The notes under the pieces are model-generated. The model saw only the letters and a program-made list of their open reading frames with translations. It did no database searches and was not told the origin of the DNA. DNA of 14,318 bases, taken from Anaerolineales bacterium UBA877. Lineage in GTDB: Bacteria; Chloroflexota; Anaerolineae; Anaerolineales; Villigracilaceae. A program made the translations under genes and the position numbers. The stretch spans positions 1 through 14,318 of the forward strand of contig DBFP01000028.1 in assembly GCA_002294405.1 (NCBI GenBank). The letters are read 5' to 3'. Positions 13,352-14,318 of this stretch are shown in pieces; within the stretch, counting starts at the first letter, position 1, and each line of letters starts with the position of its first letter.

Positions 13352-14318
13352 ATGGAGAGTAACATGAAACGTATTGCAGTACTGACAGGCGGAGGGGATG
13401 CTCCCGGTCTGAACGCGGTCATCCGCGCGGTTACCAAGACAGCCATCAACATCTATGGCTGTGAGGTTCTCGGCATCCGCGACGGTTACGACGGCTTTAT
13501 CAACCCGGACGGCATCATCCCATTGGACCTGGCAGCGGTGCGCGGCATTCTACCGCGCGGGGGCACCATCCTGGGCACCGCCAACCGCGGCAACCCATTC
13601 GCCCGCAAGGTCATCCGTGATGGCAGGGAAGTGGTCCTGGACGTATCCGACCAGGTTACGGCAGCCATTAAAAAACTTAAACTGGATGCCCTCATCGTCA
13701 TCGGCGGCGACGGGACGCTGCGCATTGCCATGGAACTTGGAGCCAAGGGTGTGCCGGTGGTTGGCGTCCCCAAGACCATTGATAATGACATCGGGGGCAC
13801 GGAAGTGACCTTCGGTTTTGACACCGCCCTGATGATCGCCACCGAGGCCCTTGACCGCCTGCATACCACCGCCGAGGCGCACCACCGCGTCATGGTGCTG
13901 GAATTGATGGGCCGCGAGGCTGGCTTTATCGCCCTGCACTCCGGTGTATCCGGCGGCGCGGACGTGATCCTCATCCCCGAGATCCCCTTTAAATTCGAGG
14001 CGGTCATGCAGAAGGTTCGCGAGCGCGCCGAGGGCGGTGCCCATTTCAGCCTGCTGGCAGTTTCGGAAGGAGCCCGGCACACGGGCGGGGAACTTGTTTA
14101 TCAGCGCTCCGGTGACGAGGTCTTTGTGCCCCGCCTGGGGGGCATCGGTCTGGAGGTCGGTCAGTACATCGAGGCACACGGTTTTGAGACCCGTGTGACC
14201 GTGCTGGGGCATGTCCAGCGCGGCGGTTCCCCCACTGCCTTCGACCGCTGGTTGGCCACCCGTTACGGTGCCGCCGCAGTACGGACCGCCGCCGCGGGAG
14301 GCCTGGGGCACATGGTCA
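13352..14318 (+). CDS. pfkA: 6-phosphofructokinase, 3' end beyond the window
   Basis: The first 322 residues of a PfkA-type phosphofructokinase, which phosphorylates fructose 6-phosphate to the 1,6-bisphosphate in glycolysis. Visible motifs are the phosphate-donor loop LTGGGDAPGLN, IGGDGTL, the catalytic PKTIDNDIGG, then ELMGREAGFIAL and VLGHVQRGGSPTAFDR. The residue matching E. coli Gly104 is Gly (G121), which favours ATP as donor. The residue matching Gly124 is Lys (K141), as in the long group-III enzymes and PPi enzymes. ATG 13352 has AAGGAG 5 nt upstream; ATG 13364, with GGAG 6 nt upstream, would begin MKRIAVLT like many homologues and is an equally fair choice. About 20-50 residues should be missing at the C-terminus. 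Confidence 0.93.
   Translation, partial: MESNMKRIAVLTGGGDAPGLNAVIRAVTKTAINIYGCEVLGIRDGYDGFINPDGIIPLDLAAVRGILPRGGTILGTANRGNPFARKVIRDGREVVLDVSDQVTAAIKKLKLDALIVIGGDGTLRIAMELGAKGVPVVGVPKTIDNDIGGTEVTFGFDTALMIATEALDRLHTTAEAHHRVMVLELMGREAGFIALHSGVSGGADVILIPEIPFKFEAVMQKVRERAEGGAHFSLLAVSEGARHTGGELVYQRSGDEVFVPRLGGIGLEVGQYIEAHGFETRVTVLGHVQRGGSPTAFDRWLATRYGAAAVRTAAAGGLGHMV

Noticed and set aside
13550..14311. Long minus-strand open frame opposite pfkA
   Set aside because: It is antisense to a clearly conserved phosphofructokinase, has no recognisable domain, and is expected from GC-rich codon bias.

Overview
The right half (about 7.2 kb onward) reads as core chromosome of a bacterium. The Pro/Thr-rich linker of the DUF3048 lipoprotein, the tldD-tldE pair and the type of phosphofructokinase suggest Chloroflexota, probably class Anaerolineae. 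This placement rests on protein character only and no marker gene in the window settles it. The left half is accessory DNA that looks less GC-rich, and the boundary lies beside a tRNA-Lys gene.

Layout. Positions 1-3291 are a gene-cassette array of an integron. Four attC recombination sites (212-335, 777-901, 2142-2265, 3231-3291) separate single same-strand genes: a lipocalin-like protein (C-terminus only), a DUF2177 membrane protein, an MFS transporter and an APH-type kinase. No integrase gene is visible; by cassette orientation attI and intI would lie to the left. Two small unfamiliar genes follow, one nuclease-like (3316-3846) and one with a GIY-YIG pattern (3960-4436). Convergent to them is a large DUF499 ATPase gene of a type known from anti-phage islands, cut off inside its Walker A motif at about 6901-6912. 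There it abuts the last third of a tyrosine recombinase. Next come a terminator and tRNA-Lys(CTT) on the minus strand. This resembles the tRNA-proximal end of an integrated island that later suffered a deletion, or an assembly join at a short homology.

From 7.3 kb on: tldD and tldE, a two-gene operon for a TldD/TldE metalloprotease; a DUF3048 lipoprotein gene; a bidirectional terminator; and on the minus strand a small lipoprotein candidate and an AhpD-like peroxidase. The window ends in a partial pfkA on the plus strand.

The two strongest observations are these. (1) The AhpD-like gene (12424-13017, minus) has an in-frame TGA exactly where the second cysteine of the CxxC active site belongs. 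A perfect 7-bp stem with a GTT loop follows 10 nt downstream, which fits a bacterial SECIS, so this is very probably a CxxU selenoprotein and not two ORFs or a pseudogene. (2) The attC array, whose three long sites share mirrored stems with one extrahelical A each, carries transporter, kinase and possibly nuclease cargo in a probable Chloroflexota genome.
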